DNA of 64,000 nucleotides. Source: Pyxicephalus adspersus. Its lineage: Eukaryota; Chordata; Amphibia; Anura; Pyxicephalidae. A program made the position numbers and the translations under genes. The DNA is taken from the NCBI RefSeq assembly GCF_032062135.1, contig NC_092859.1, forward strand, positions 106,655,817-106,719,816, read 5' to 3'. The notes below the pieces were generated by a model that did no database searches, was not told the origin of the DNA, and was given only the letters and a program-made list of their open reading frames with translations. The first letter of the stretch is position 1, and every line of letters begins with the position of its first letter. This document shows positions 27,856-41,639 of the stretch, piece after piece.

Positions 27856-29452
27856 CTGCAAGAAAATTACTTAAAAATTAGATCATCGTATTAGAATGAT
27901 TTGTAAAAGGTGATAGTAACTGAAAAATAACAAAAAAAGAAAAGAACTAAACAGAAATCGATACATATACAAATCCAGATTCATATACTTTCTAGTAAAA
28001 ACTAAACGTATTGTTAAATATGTACTTTGTGCAAGTTTTATAGTTTGTATAGTGCTCATATTATTTGGAAGTTGTTTGACATGAAAATGAATTGACAGTG
28101 ATAGTACAAGCAAGTAATTCAGGGTGAATTACAAATTACATCTGTGCAGAAATATTCTAGCATGCGGAGGTGGAAGGCTCTTATCGTGGTATCAAGGTGT
28201 GCTGCCCTAATACTGGGAAGTAATGAAACCCGATTCCCAACACCGTCACAATGTGACATCTGAAGTTGTTTTCCAAACCTAAAACATTAGAAAAGCTAGA
28301 AAAAGTGGTTCACATCACATAGTTTGATAGAGTCCTGTGTAACATTATGAAGCTAAGACCTCAGATGGTCAGCAAAACATTTACAAAAAAACATTTCTGT
28401 GTGAAATTTTGACAACGTGTTGCCGTAAATTTCCTTAAATTTAGATGGAGGCGCATAAAAGCTGGGCCAATAGGTGGGCTGGATTGAGATTATATGGCAA
28501 AACTCCAATCAATAATCAGCAGGTTGGACCTTTGTGTCAGTAAAATGTTCTAAAACCCCTCTTTATGCCTTTTTTTAATAAACTCATAAACAATGCCATT
28601 TGCCCCTTTAAGTCTAAATGTTTGTTATGTGCAACTGCACTTTGCTTTACGTTGCTAAATAACCCCAAACATCTACAATCAACATTATTGCATTAAAAAC
28701 CGGCCCCATCCCAATTACACAAAAATCTGTCCAAATAAAGGGGTAGACGGTTTCTGTTGTATTCTCACTATCCTACTATGTTGTGGCTAATGTACTGGTA
28801 AGTAGTATATCAGCAGTAAAGAGGGCAGAGTACTCCAGAGGATGAAGATGGGGTCATGGTCAGTAGTATTCTACCTTATGGTGAACTATGGCCAGCCATA
28901 AACAAATTAGCAGCATACATCTCAAATTTTTATTCTAGGGTGTTTTCTGAGTACCTTGTCTTTTATTAATGTGGAGAATTAGTACTGTCAGCACTCAGTG
29001 AGCTGCTGCTGTAGCACCTGGTATTAATGTTCTTGAGTATTTAGCTAAAGTCATTGTCTGTATTGTATGTTTGGTATACTGGTAAAACTTCTAGACTATT
29101 TTTCCATTCGCTGGAGGAGTACTATTCTTTTTTTCCATAAGCAGGTCATGAGACTGAGAAGGGAACCCAAGTGAATAAAGAGGTGAAAGCATGGTTTAAA
29201 AATGTCAGCACCCCATTAATCTTTTTTATTTTTACATTTTTTCTTCTTCAGAACTTTTAAAGAAGTATTAGTTTTTCTAAGAGGGTACGATTTACACATC
29301 TGAAAGGTGTGAACAAATTTTCTTTACTACCTGTCATGTGATTCATCATCTGCCAAATTGTTAGAAATAGATGTATTTATGCAACCTATCATAAAAAGGT
29401 GATAGATGATGAATCTTAAGGTTATGGCAAGTTAACATTTGTATAAGCATAC
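27856..29452 (-). other. SEMA3D intron 4
   Basis: 1,597 bases, AT-rich; no repeats or extra exons recognised. Confidence 0.85.
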
Positions 29453-29572
29453 CTCTTTCTGACTTCCAAGCTCGACATACCCACACAGAGGGTGAAAGGC
29501 CCCAGTTCCACATGTATATAAATGGGTCTTGTTGTAGTGATGAAGGACTTTAATGAAATTTGCACATTCCTC
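29453..29572 (-). CDS. SEMA3D: SEMA3D coding exon 4: sema domain, sequon
   Basis: 120 bases, residues 125-164, phase 0 on both sides. Acceptor TATATTTTAG, donor AGAG|GTATGC. Contains ECANFIKVL, the N-glycosylation sequon N138-K-T followed by [16 protein letters not shown], one of the most conserved stretches of class 3 semaphorins. C127 should pair with C116, and C145 with C154. The end of the exon (VELGSQKE) differs from the human DLGVYKE. Confidence 0.96.
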
Positions 29573-32500
29573 CTAAAATATAGCACATATGCCATAAGTA
29601 TGAAACGCAGTATAATGTCACACAAACATAATAATATAATTGCTAATAGCTATTAATAAAAAAATATATATATATCAGCAAATTTTCCCTTTGCAAAGGC
29701 TATTTTACATAGTTTAGGTTAAAAAGAGGTATAAAGATCTCATACACAGCAGTTTAGAATGGTCCTTATAAACCATCCATGTACCAAACAATATTACACA
29801 TAAAAAAATTGACTTTTATTAATTGTTTGCAGGAATTATTAATTAATGTTTTATACCCTTATACAGGTACAGGGAAGTGTGTAACAAAAAGTTCCACCAA
29901 ATAGGTATAGTCATAGGAAATATAGCCCTATTATTTTATGGTTTTAATACAAACAGATGTGGATTGTTAAATGGATGCATGAATTGTATTGGTTGTTTTT
30001 TGGTAAGGACATGTACCTGATCTGATAGGAAAGGATAATGTAACCTTCACAAGCATGCAATACAATATAATAATTCCAGTTGGTGAACTATAATACTATA
30101 TTAATAATGCCATGCAAACAGACATATTTAAAAAGCAGCAAATGTGGCAATCACCAAATACTTATTGCATGTGAATCTTGGTGCATGTGGTTTGAATTAA
30201 AAAGGAATGATTAACCACCTGCGAATGTTTGCTGAATCCTTTTTATTGGTGATTCACAATGACATATTTAAAAGGCAGCAATCACATTCACTGCTTTATA
30301 AACATGTCATAAATTATTTTATTCTGGAGTTTGTTTTGCTCTGTCTGTCTGCAAAAGGTATGAACGTTAAAAATACCACCTTCAAACAAAATCACTGTAC
30401 CGTGCATCATAATTACAGGCACACAAACACATACATGACAAATGTAATATTAGTGCGCATTGGTCACATATAACGCATATTCATTCATATAAAACTTTAT
30501 ACTTTCATAAAACATGACATTACAAAAAGTTGTTGATGCAACAAAGTAAACACCGAATATACCGGTACAGACTAGCACAAATGTACAGAAATCCAGTCTT
30601 GATAAAACTGTGTAAGCAGTAATATTTTTTTCTAATACTACTATTTAAATAATATTTAATACACGATATACAATACAAATGTGTTATCTTTTGTCAATAT
30701 TGATTTTCTCTCCCAAGCCCAATTTCGTAAGAAAGCTTACTACAAGTAGGTTACACCTCAGTGATATCTAAATGAATACTATTTATTACAAAAGTGTCAT
30801 TATTTCTATATGATTGGATACATTCCACTGTGTACATAGTGATAACTAATAAGGAAAGTTGTTTTTATTATCTAGGCTAGAGATATGTAAGGTTTAGCTT
30901 GTGAACCACGTAAAACGTATTCAGTACGTCAATGCAATGGGTCTGATTTATTAAAGTTCTCCTTGGCTGGAGAGGATACACTTTTATCAGAGAAGCAATC
31001 ACTTTATCAGTGATCCAGCAAATAGCAAATGACTTTTAAAAAACCCATTCCAGGTTTGCTGAATCACCCAGTTTCACTGATAAAAGTGTATTCTCCCCAG
31101 CCCTGGAGAGCATTAATAAATCAGGCCCAGTGTGCCAGAATGTGCAGTAACCACAAGCTGCCCATCAGTTTACAATTTAACGTAGGTAGTTGAGTTAATA
31201 TGATGTAGGTAGTTACCAGGCAATGTACTTCTGCGCTGCGCTTAATAACACTTAAAACTGTTGATTATGTTAATAGTTATAACTATATTTAGCACCCTCT
31301 GTTTGATTTTATGTACATAAGCCTGTCATTCTGTAAACAGAAAACCCGGTACTTAACACCTGCAATGGCACTGGTGCATAACAAGTAAATGAGTTTTCCA
31401 AACCACTGGAATGGGTTCAATATTTTGATTATTTATATTAAATTGCACAGCATCTTAGTTCCTATTTAGTCACTAAGCCAAATCCAGAATTTCATGACCT
31501 AATATATTTTGGCACCTCCAATCTATATTTTGTAAGTTCATATGCAATGTTTAATTAATCTTTTCTGTTGACTTTCTGTTTAGTTTCTCTTGTGTTTTTT
31601 TTTTTTTTGTTCTAGCCAACATCAGTGTTCTCTTGACCGAGTCCTTCATTGCATGCAATGTGGAAAAGTGTTATTTATTTCAGTGAGACATTTGGGTTTA
31701 TTGGTTTGAGTGTTGACTGATTTTTTTCTTTAACTCCAAAGAACTCTTGTCTCTTTTCCCCAACATCACTGGCACTCAGCCTTTCTAACAGACCAAGACA
31801 AACTGACAAAATGTTAGTAGAACTGAAGATGCAAACAATACCATGACTACACAAACTTTGACAGGGTCATGTCTCTGCTCTTCTCTGATATGTTCAACTC
31901 TGAAGAAGTGTTGCCTTAGAGCTGAAGTTACCAACTATAGAAGTCTTAAAGCCGAAAAAATAACGTTTCATGCTATCCACACTGATTTTTCATGTTTATG
32001 TAGAGACTTAATAGCACTGCTTGAAAGTTTTTTTAAGTTTACCAGAGTTTACAAATCATCTTCCTTTTTACCCATCAAATTTGTTATTTTTATTCCTTGG
32101 ATAAAGCATTGAAGTTTTTCAGCTTAGTGGTTTTAAAGATATTTAAAGATATGTTTGGTGTATAATATGAATTAAGAGGAAATATATTGCCTTCCTGGAC
32201 TTCCTTGACATGTCTTGAACCAATTTGTGGTTCCATGGTTGGATGTTTATGTTTAAAGTGCTTCTTCCTGAATTGCATACCAATACAGAAGTAAGGAAAA
32301 GTGTCCAACAGCAACACAGACAGAAATAGAAATTATTTTATTTATTAAAGAATGAATTATTTTAGTGTGCCCACAGCTACATGAGACAGTGATGGTTTTA
32401 AAATATATATATTGCTTATAAAAATATGTAAACCTTTTGGTATCTATAGCCTAGCCATGGTACTACATTAATAGTTGTCAATGAATAATAGCTTGTTTCA

Positions 32501-32747
32501 CTATCCAGCAAATACAGGCAAACTTATTATTACTTCTCTAGTATTTGAATATAAATTGACTTTATTCATTCCAATGACTTTTGTGCAAACAGGCTGGCGT
32601 ATTGGATGAAGCACATGACAGCACCACACTACATTGATGATAGTAATTTAACTTAAATTTCATCGCTTCCATATCATGATTACCATAGACTTATTACATG
32701 ATTAAATTTTGGGAGCAAATAAAAGAAAGAAAAAAAAGAAAACTCAC
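29573..32747 (-). other. SEMA3D intron 3
   Basis: 3,175 bases. Contains fold-back MITE copy C (30939-31128). The remainder is AT-rich and not identifiable. Confidence 0.85.
30939..31128. mobile_element. Fold-back MITE, copy C
   Basis: GGGTCTGATTTATTAAAGTTCTCCTTGGCTGGAGAGGATACA on the left, mirrored on the right by a stretch ending CCCTGGAGAGCATTAATAAATCAGGCCC. The left arm has a small internal rearrangement (AGAGAAGCAATCACTTTATCAGTGATCC) compared with other copies. Confidence 0.85.
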
Positions 32748-32810
32748 ATTTGAATCTTTTCCAGCAAGTCTGCAAAATTCAACTCTTTCTTTAGGTGCCG
32801 GCCAGTGTAT
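32748..32810 (-). CDS. SEMA3D: SEMA3D coding exon 3: sema domain
   Basis: 63 bases, residues 104-124, both boundaries phase 0. Acceptor CTTTTTTAG, donor AAAT|GTGAGT. Encodes IHWPAPKERVEFCRLAGKDSN, matching the WPA..ERVE.C..AGKD segment of sema blade 1. C116 is the first cysteine of the conserved pair that closes with C127 in the next exon (equivalent to C103-C114 in SEMA3A). Confidence 0.95.
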
Positions 32811-33632
32811 CTAAAAAAGTAGAAATTGAAATGTCAGCATATTCAAACAAATTAAAAATGTCATTATTAACTTTACTATTTATTTGAAAGACTAAATCAT
32901 TTAGGGCTTTTGACGTCTGTTGCAGTTTGAGTTCTACTCCATGATTTATACTTGAGCAAGGAGGATGACGTCTTCCAGTAAAAGACTTGTGCAGTGTCCG
33001 ATCCATTTTAGGACACACAAACCTCTAGCCAATGACATCAGCTGTGGTATGTTTTATAATATACATTGCTTTAGGACAGTGTTACTCAACATAAGGTTTA
33101 TAATATCCATGGCATTATACATAACTCTCTGAACAAAACTCAGCTTGAAACCGTAATAAATTAGGCTTAAATCCACTTTGAGCAAAGTTGAAAAACTGCC
33201 CCCTTGGTCAAAGTGCACATTTTCCCACTGATGTTTATGAAACAATATTTATTACATTATGATTGAATATATATAAACATACATTTTTTAGCTAACTTTA
33301 GTTTCTATGTAATGTAAGGGCTGCCTTGGCTTAAAAATGTAACCACTATGAACACAAAAAATAGTTGAAGTTAAATTTTTTGATTGACTGGTTAAAACTT
33401 CTGCTGGGTTGGTATTGCAGCCCATGTTACCACTGGGGAGAATGGCTCTCTCTATGTGACCTGGTGACCATAAAATCACTTAGAATGAAAATGTAAGATT
33501 TTGAGTTTTCACAATAACAGGAATAGTAGGAAACTCTTTTAATGTATGCACTTTTTTCAGTTACAGTGTAACACCAGTGCAGTTGCAGTTACAGATGTAT
33601 ACAACAGTCACAGTAGATTTCTCTAACTTACC

Positions 33633-33691
33633 AGAGATCATTTTTTTACTTTCTGTTAGGTCTGCAGGACAGGAAGTAAGGGAAAATCTCT
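33633..33691. repeat. Short fold-back repeat
   Basis: AGAGAT...TTTACTTTCTG and its inverse CAGGAAGTAAGGGAAAATCTCT flank a short centre (TTAGGTCTGCAGGA). The right arm shares GGACAGGAAGTAA-GGGAAA with the fold-back element at 62396-62521, so both are probably one family. Confidence 0.6.
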
Positions 33692-33939
33692 TGAATATGA
33701 TTTTATGTTTACTTATTTTTTCAACAGGTAATATGATTTTTTTTTACAATATTATACATTGATCATGGGAACAAATGTCCCCATGGAAGATATTAGTACA
33801 ATTCAGGTGGCAGCTCAAATTTTTGGATTTATCCTCACTTGAAGTTACAGTGACACTAGTGATAAGGACAAATAGAGCGAGCAAATTTCCCTTACAAGGG
33901 CACACAGACAACAATGAATGTCTGACAGAAGTTCAAGCC

Positions 33940-34057
33940 CAGGGCTATCCAACTCAAGTCCTTGAGAGCCAGGATTCGTGCACATTTTTAGTATTTCTCT
34001 ACAGCTTAAATTTAGTAAGGTATTGTATTGTTTGAGGACAGGAGTTGGATGCCCTTG
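33940..34057. mobile_element. Small hAT-type MITE
   Basis: 118 bases. The left end CAGGGCTATCCAACTCAAGTCC pairs with the inverted right end CAAGGGCATCCAACTCCTGTCC. Flanking octamers TTCAAGCC and GTCTAACC agree at 5 of 8 positions, a decayed target duplication at best. Confidence 0.65.
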
Positions 34058-36890
34058 GTCTAACCCCTCACAACTTTTCATTTATTTTCTGTACTTTTCT
34101 TTTCTGTACTTGTTCCATTAAAACATAAAACACAGTAACATGTTTGGCTTTAGATATACATTAAAGAATACATGAAGTTGATGTGGCCAAAACATCTGCA
34201 TGAATAAAAATCAAGGCAGACCAAAAATGATGCAAAATGACGCTATTTTATTATTCATTTTTGTTTTATTACCAAGATGTTGGTGTTAGTACCTCCTGGT
34301 TTCCCCTAAATTCAACACCTGCATTCCTCATGTATCATGGCAAAACAAGCATAATGGAAAACTATTTCTATTTGTTTTTTAAAGGCAGTTGATGGATGTA
34401 CGTCTTTATTTACATTCTATATTGTGCTTTAATCCTCTCGTATTGTTTTTTATAGTTCTTGTATTGCAACTTTATGAAGAACATCTGTTTCCTGAATTAT
34501 CTGTGCCAACCTCATGTTATCAATCCAGCCTCGCCACTAATATTATGGAGTTTAACCTTTTGATATTTGTACACAAACATATAGGATCAAATCATAAAGT
34601 AATTGGTATTCAAGCATTATGTAAATGTGGCACATAACGTAAACTCTGATAATACTTTCAAAGAAAAGTGAACAAAGAAAAGAAGAGCAATTCTGACATT
34701 ATACAATAAAACACTTTAAGCACTGCCAGTAATCAGACCCAGCAAGACAATGCAGGACATCTGCAAAGGGCCAGAAAGTTTCAGTTTTAACATTCTCATT
34801 CACTTCTATGTTGCTTGAAAAATAAGTCAGGATCAGTGTTAATCTGTATGTTTATATTATTGTTTCTTTGTACTGATTATCGGAGCCTTTTCTTTTCAGA
34901 TGAAAGAACAAATGCAGCTGTTGTCCTTGGTATAGCCATGGTCCTGGCTGGCACTCTACACTTCGTAGACAGGTGTTTGTGCTAATGCGTGTCAAATTCT
35001 GCTTTGTATCTAGCAAGGCTTGTGATCTATGTTGGCATAAATGAAGGTGTTACTGTGGATATACATTGCCTACAGAAAACCCTAGTGATGTAAACTCGTT
35101 AAGGTTTGCTATGTAAGTTCAATATCAACTGAGATATTTTTGCCCTGAGAAAACACCCTGAGCATCAACCATAATTTTAGAAAGCACATTTCCTGGGGTG
35201 ATAGCAGAGGGTCATAATGTGTACACAGACATAAACATTGTGTAAGGATCATCTAATGTCTTTATCAGCTTAAACCTTGAAATCTGAAAAGTCATACAGT
35301 CTTCTATGATACTCAATACAATGCAATTTACAAAATGTAGTAACCCTATCAGCTAAGCAGCAATCATATCTTCAATGACCCTCTGCATAAATGTTAAATC
35401 TAATTGGTTTCTATAGATTATTGCACTTTTAAACCCCCATTCCTTTTGGCATTGCCCTACTGAATACGTCCAATAGAATAAATCCTTAAATTATAACTTG
35501 CTGGTTGCAGTTTCATAAGGCTCTCATTGGGACAGTAAATCCACCTAAAAGTAAAACTATACAAACCTAAAAGTAATATAACCTTATTGAGTGAAACTGC
35601 ATAAACAAGCTTATATTTGATACTGAAGAATATTACATTTTAAGAAGAAATGCTTTTTAAAGACTTTAGCATACTAAAACAGTAAAATCTGTATGTTTTC
35701 TTAGCTTAGTTTAAGATCCTTATATACAAAGCAAAAGGTAATATGCATTTGGCAACATAAATGTACAATATTGCACAGAAGCCAGTACCGGTGGATGAGA
35801 TAATGTTCATATTTCTAAGCTCCCTGGACTATTTTCCATTATTAATGGAGGTTTGCAACAAAGAAGAATTATCTTTAATGGACATCAAACATTTGCTGAA
35901 AGACTGTGAGGCACAGTATAAAAAATGTATGTAACATGTGTTTTAGGCAAACAGTAAATTGTATTTGTACAGATAAAAATATAGCGTAAGAGTTTCCATA
36001 CACTGCTGTCTTTGCAAATAAAGCCATAAATAGATAGCCATAAACAGTGGCCTGTAGAACATTTGTAAATGTGCAAAAATACACAACACAATGATAAATA
36101 TCTGGCTTTGCCCAGCCCAAGTGATACAGATCAACATTCAGTGCCATCTTGGCACATGTGCAATCGCATGGCACCATCCTAACATTAGTTTCATGATAAC
36201 TTATACATGCCACAAGCGTACACTGCACATGACAAACAGTGCTGGTACAAAGGTCTTGTACCAAAAAACTGTGCCTACTACCAGTAAATGTACCAAGTGG
36301 TACCAAGCTAACATTTCTTATTAACTACTGTAGTTGGGAAATTCCGTGTGATTGATCACTGTAATACATTATATCCCTATAGAGAGAAAGGGCATTAGAC
36401 TGGTAATGTGCACAGAACACATTCACATATCAGCTGATTAACTGAGAAGATCCTAGCTGCTGCCTTAACTCTGGGACTTGAGTAGAACATAGGCAGGACT
36501 CCTCATCCTTGCCATCTGCTATGTAAGACCCGTCTTTGTTGACAATACATTAAACCTGCCATTAATACAATACTATAAAACCAAAAATATGTATGTAAAA
36601 GGTCATTTTAAATTACATTCTTGTCACTTTTAGGCTTTTTTCACACTGGCTGTGGTTTTAGGAGTTAAAGAAACATGTACAGCTTTTATTACACTTGTCT
36701 GTGCCTTTATACTGGGGTTCCATAATGTGTTCATAAACATAATATTAGATACATAATTAGCTAGAAAGGGAAAATGAAAGTATGGTCAAAAAGTGCTACT
36801 TAAAACAAATAATCAATTTGATTATTCAAAAATATGATGTAAGTGCCTATAATATAAATTTTTCTATATATCTATATGCATGCTAAATAA

Positions 36891-36892
<2 letters not shown>

Positions 36893-36932
<40 letters not shown>
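36893..36932. repeat. (AT)n microsatellite
   Basis: About 19-20 AT units in intron 2, preceded by a shorter TATATATCTATATGCATG stretch. Confidence 0.97.
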
Positions 36933-36935
<3 letters not shown>

Positions 36936-39074
36936 GCACGCATTCCCTTTGCGTCCAATTGCAAGTAAATGTGGACCAATAGCAGAAAAAAAAAATCTTG
37001 GGGCTGTTTCTTAAACAAGACCAGCAAGCATGAACCCTGAGGACTAGTATGACTTTGTTGTCCCATTGTAGTTGTCCCATTATAGTACATAGAAATGTAT
37101 ACTTGGGTGTTATTTTGGCTGCTCAGAAGCTTTAAAAGCTGATGTTTATGAATGGTAAAATATTTGATAAAACTGTATATATTTGTTTTATTTCTGGCAC
37201 CATTTGTATGTCCTATTATAGAAGTTCTCTTCATTAGACCAGTGTGTGGTCTATGGCAGAAACTCATTTTCTAGATCAAATTACTTAAACTGCATTTAAT
37301 TTAATTGAAATTACTCAGCGGTGATTACACAGTCACAGTTCCCACTGCAATGACTATACCACTTGTTTGTTATCTCAGCGTGCTACTGATACAAGCTGCC
37401 AATATAGTTTTGCTGCTAATTATTTTGCTACAGCTATATTTTTTAATTAACATGGTAAAAAGGCTAGGAAGCTAATGTGTTATATATATAATGTAATGCA
37501 TGTCTAACAGAAATAATCTGCCAAATGCTGCTGCAATAGGAACATTTTCTTCTAATAAGTATCAAAAAATAGTAAATGTACACACAAGGAACATCTAATT
37601 CTAAGCCTAAATTCAAGTGCTCAAATAAAAACCTTGGCCAACTTTTCTGTTAGTCTATCCATTACCGATGTTTGAGCTATAAGTGGGCACTTATGGTTTA
37701 GATAATTCTTTGGCTTCCTACAGACATGCTGCTTAATGGAATTCATGTCCTGGCCCTAACATTGAACCCAATAGAAGTTTTCAACCCTTGATAGGTTGGT
37801 CTATCAGATATAAAAAAACAACTCTATTTAAAAATTACATATACAGATACAGAAGGGCTGACTAACTTTTTTTTAATGTTTAAAAATAATTGCCAAATAT
37901 TAGCAACCAAATATCTGAACAAATGTTTTAATGTTTAATGAAACGTTATGTTAACTTTGGCTGTGTGGAGCAGAAAGAAAATGTTTAATACTGGCCTGAG
38001 CTTTGCCTATAAAACTATATGCAAGGAACAAACTTAAAGCAAAGGCAAACATCCCATTCCCTGCATTAAAAAATGCAAATTGCTAATGGTGTCTTAAGTG
38101 GCCCCTGATGCTTTGCAAATGGCAATAACCTAGCAGAAGGCATTTCTGAATGCTTTAATGGGAATAAAATAACTACATTCATTGGCTATAACAATTTAAT
38201 CCTATAAACCACTCATTCACAAAGGGTTTACAAAATTTACAGATATACAATCCAGTCATTATAGAATTCAGGAATATAAAAATGCACAAAGAAGGAAAAA
38301 AACAGATCCTTGTGTTATAAAAAACACAGCATCCTGTATTTCTATATACTTATACATACATAACATATTTTGTGTTGTCCATAATATGCTATGCTATTTT
38401 GAGTTGTCACACTAAAACAGCTGTCCAGAATACCAAAACACAACACGCAAACACAAATTCTGCTTTAGACCTAAGCTTTCCTTCTACGTGGATGCTCTTT
38501 TGGTCAAGGCTCCCATTACTGCCCATTACGGCAAAAGAACTGTAAAAAAATGCCCATTTACCTTTAGAACTATGCATATTATAGATAATGGACCCAAGCC
38601 CTATTTGGTTACCAGCTGGATAAAAGAAAGAACAAAAATGCTGTTTCTGCTACTGTAAAAATAACACCTATTCCATTAGCTTGTGATGTATATGTATATA
38701 AAAAGTCTTGTCATGTAATGTTATGATATCAGAAGCCACACTGTCAAAAGATGAAACAACCCAGAAACATGCAGTATTCCTGACAGGTTTCACATTTCAG
38801 ATGAAACACATACAGTGTTTTGAGCAATGTGCAAAATTTAAAAAATAAAAAAAGGTATTCTATTTTAACTGCATTCACAGTATCATAAATAGATTATCCA
38901 AATGAGATTAAAGGATTAAAATATTCATGCACTATAAATGTGCTTTTTTTCTGCGATCCTATACATCTTTGATTATGTTTGACCTGAGATTGAGTGAATA
39001 TATTAGAATACCAAATCAGAACACAAATAACTCTAGTAACACTTGTTTGGACTTATTCTGGAGGGAAATTTAGA

Positions 39075-39345
39075 GCAGTGGTTGCCATCTTTTTAATTGA
39101 CCACTAACTTCACGGACTCCAGACCACGCATGCGTGGGGAGCCGTGTACAACTCAAAGGGGAAGACACATGTCATGATGCCAGAACCCGTCTACCTGCTC
39201 AGACCTGTGGGAGAGTGGGTGGGTTGTGTCCAGAGACAACCTGCCCATTTCCCTGAGCCTGCCTTCCGTACGGGGACATGGTCCTCGGCTCTGGCTGGTG
39301 CGCCCCCTCCCAGCGGGGGCCCTACAATTTTTTATGTTTGCTTTT
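39075..39345. repeat. GC-rich interspersed repeat, possibly hAT-derived
   Basis: Starts CAGTGGTTGCCATCTTTTTAATTGACCAC and includes GCATGCGTGGGGAGC and GCGCCCCCTCCCAGCGGGGGCCC, far more GC-rich than its surroundings. The start resembles hAT termini (CAGTGGTT...). An inverse match near GGAGAACCAGTA (about 39347-39358) is weak and no target duplication was found, so boundaries and class are uncertain. Confidence 0.4.
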
Positions 39346-39759
39346 GGAGAACCAGTAATGGTTATTACCAATTGGAGTAAATGACACATGACATGGAACT
39401 TAGTAGGATAGAGATATTGAAAATCCCTAGCCAAAAATGAAGAAACCTTGAGCAACCTGACAGGGGACTGAACAATGTAGGAGCTACCCAAAAAAACATA
39501 ACAGATGTTGAGTGACCTTGACCTTGCTACAATGGAGAAAATCATCTATACACATATGTGAATATTCACATCAATTATCCAATCATATATAGATGGAATC
39601 TGTAACTGGGAAAATTCTTCCCTTATAATTTGGAAGATGAAAGTAAATATTATTTAATAAATATTAATATCATTAAAAAAAAAATTTTTGTGAGATGGTT
39701 GTCAATATATTTAGTAAATAACTTCATTGTATATGTATATATATTGTATATTGTATATG

Positions 39760-40105
39760 GACAGCACTCCAGCCTTTGCTGCGGTGGGTCCCAGGTACGA
39801 ATCTAGGCCAGGACACTATCTGCATTGAGTTTGCAGGTTCTCCCCTTGTCTGCCTGGGTTTCCTCCGGGTACTACGGTTTTCTCCCGCATCCCAAAAACA
39901 TGCAGTAAGGTTATTGGCTTACCCCCAAAAATTGACCTTAGACTACATTGATGACACATAACTCTGGTAGGGACATTAGATTGTGAGCTCCTTTGAGGGA
40001 CAGTTAGTGACACAACTATGGACTTTGTACAACACTGTGTAAAATAATGGCATTATATAAATGTGTAATAATATATAAACTGTGTAATAATAATATTATT
40101 AATAA
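39760..40105 (+). mobile_element. tRNA-derived SINE
   Basis: A tRNA-like head with CAGCACTCCAGCCTTTGC and a degraded RNA polymerase III B box, GGTACGAATCT at 39794-39804 (consensus GGTTCGAATCC). It continues into GTTTGCAGGTTCTCCCC and TGGGTTTCCTCCGGGTAC, then a tail ending in GTACAACACTGTGTAAAATAATGG, TATATAAAT and (TAA)n. Oriented antisense to SEMA3D. The tail is shared with 15697-15779 and, inverted, 41555-41639. Confidence 0.75.
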
Positions 40106-41554
40106 CTGCATATACTTTTATAAAGCCTAAAGTATTTTTAAAGCACAAAAGCAAATGTTATAATTTGTGGCTTACCAGCTCCTACATGTGGCAGCTGCAT
40201 TTATTTTATTTGTGAGAATTTATTTTTTATCTTATAGAAACAATCTTTTTGTCCTATGGTGACAATGCTTACTTACTGTATGAGGGATCAGTGCTGTCAC
40301 CCAAGACTGTTATTTGGACTACAAAAACCTCTACTCTCCCCATAATGATCACATAGGAGAATATGTTCTGCAGCTCACCAAATAAAGCTGGGAAAGCTTA
40401 TTTCAGTTTTATGGACATGGTCTAGAAAATATATTTAGCCTAAAATTAATGAAAAAAACAGAAACAATGAAAAATAATAGTCACCACATCAATTGACTGG
40501 TAAACTGCACAACATATAAAAAGTTCTGGGTTTAAATATCCTTTAACTGGGTGAACACATTTATTGTTGTCCTCATCTCTAATGTTTTAGATCTTTTTTA
40601 GCAACAAATAGATATTTACTTAAGATTATTTACTTAGCCCACCTTAAAGCAATAAACTAAACGAAGCATAATACAGAAAGGATTAATAAGTACAAATAGA
40701 ACATAACACTGGATTTACTAAGGTCCCAATATAGAACAACTGAAAATAGCTGGAAGCAGATGTCCTGGCAGTGCTACATACAGATGACATTAGTTCTTCC
40801 CACTAGCACATTTTACTAGAAAATATTTCTAACTAGGGTTTCATGGCAAAGAATACCCAATTAACTGAACTGACAGACAAAAACTTTTCATATTTACTCA
40901 ATGTTTTTTCCCCTTTATTTATGGACAGTACTTGTTTGATCTGGCGTGCAGGGGACTGTATTAGGTAAAATCCATGTCTACACAATGCACACACAATTAT
41001 TATTGGTAAGAATGTGAAAACAAAGGATCTTAGAAATCAGTATTTTGAGTTTCAGTGGTTAACAGTTTAAGTTCAGAGATCAGGTTTGTGTAAAATTCCT
41101 CTTTATTGGGGGACCTGCACTTGCAACACGTTGGGGTTAAATTAATAACCGAGTAGAGGCTGTACACCTAGCAAATTAAATAACCTGTGTCCACTTTGAA
41201 TTCCCAATTGTGTGCAATGGAATTTTTTTTTAGTTTATAATTGTGTTTTAAAAGTGAATAGTTTCCCTGTATTGATTAACACTGGTGTTGCAAAATAAAG
41301 ATACAATTTGCAAAGTGAGCATTCATTTATTAAACTGAACAGCGAATAGTTTACATAACCCAGTGCCTTGCCAGAGTTGTTCCATGTGCTGCAGATATAG
41401 AAAGCTGCAATGTAGTTCTATATTGGTATGCCAAAAGTATGTATTGCATTTATTCATGTAAAGGCAGCACCTGTCATTCCTCAACAGTTTGTCCAGAGTG
41501 GTGAAATGTCTTACTGATCACATGGCTGCAAGTTTGTCAGCTGACATGGAGCTA

Positions 41555-41639
41555 TATTATTATTATTATTATTATTATTAATATTATTATTAAACAGTAT
41601 TTATATATCACCAACATATTATGCAGCGCTGTACATAAC
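41555..41639 (-). repeat. Truncated SINE 3' tail, inverted
   Basis: Read on the minus strand: TTATGTACAGCGCTGCATAATATGTTGG, TATATAAATACTGT, then a (TAA)n run of about a dozen units. Same tail as the SINE at 39760-40105, truncated at the 5' side. Confidence 0.7.

Noticed and set aside
35875..36306. 143-codon minus-strand open frame in intron 2
   Set aside because: Overlaps open frames in other phases, Cys/Phe/Tyr-rich translation without family resemblance; probably chance.
39153..39545. 130-codon minus-strand open frame
   Set aside because: Half of it is the GC-rich repeat at 39075-39345, the rest is AT-rich intron; no protein similarity recognised.
39760..39840. tRNA-like sequence with a B-box-like motif
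   Set aside because: Part of the SINE head; no cloverleaf expected of a functional tRNA gene and the B box is degraded.
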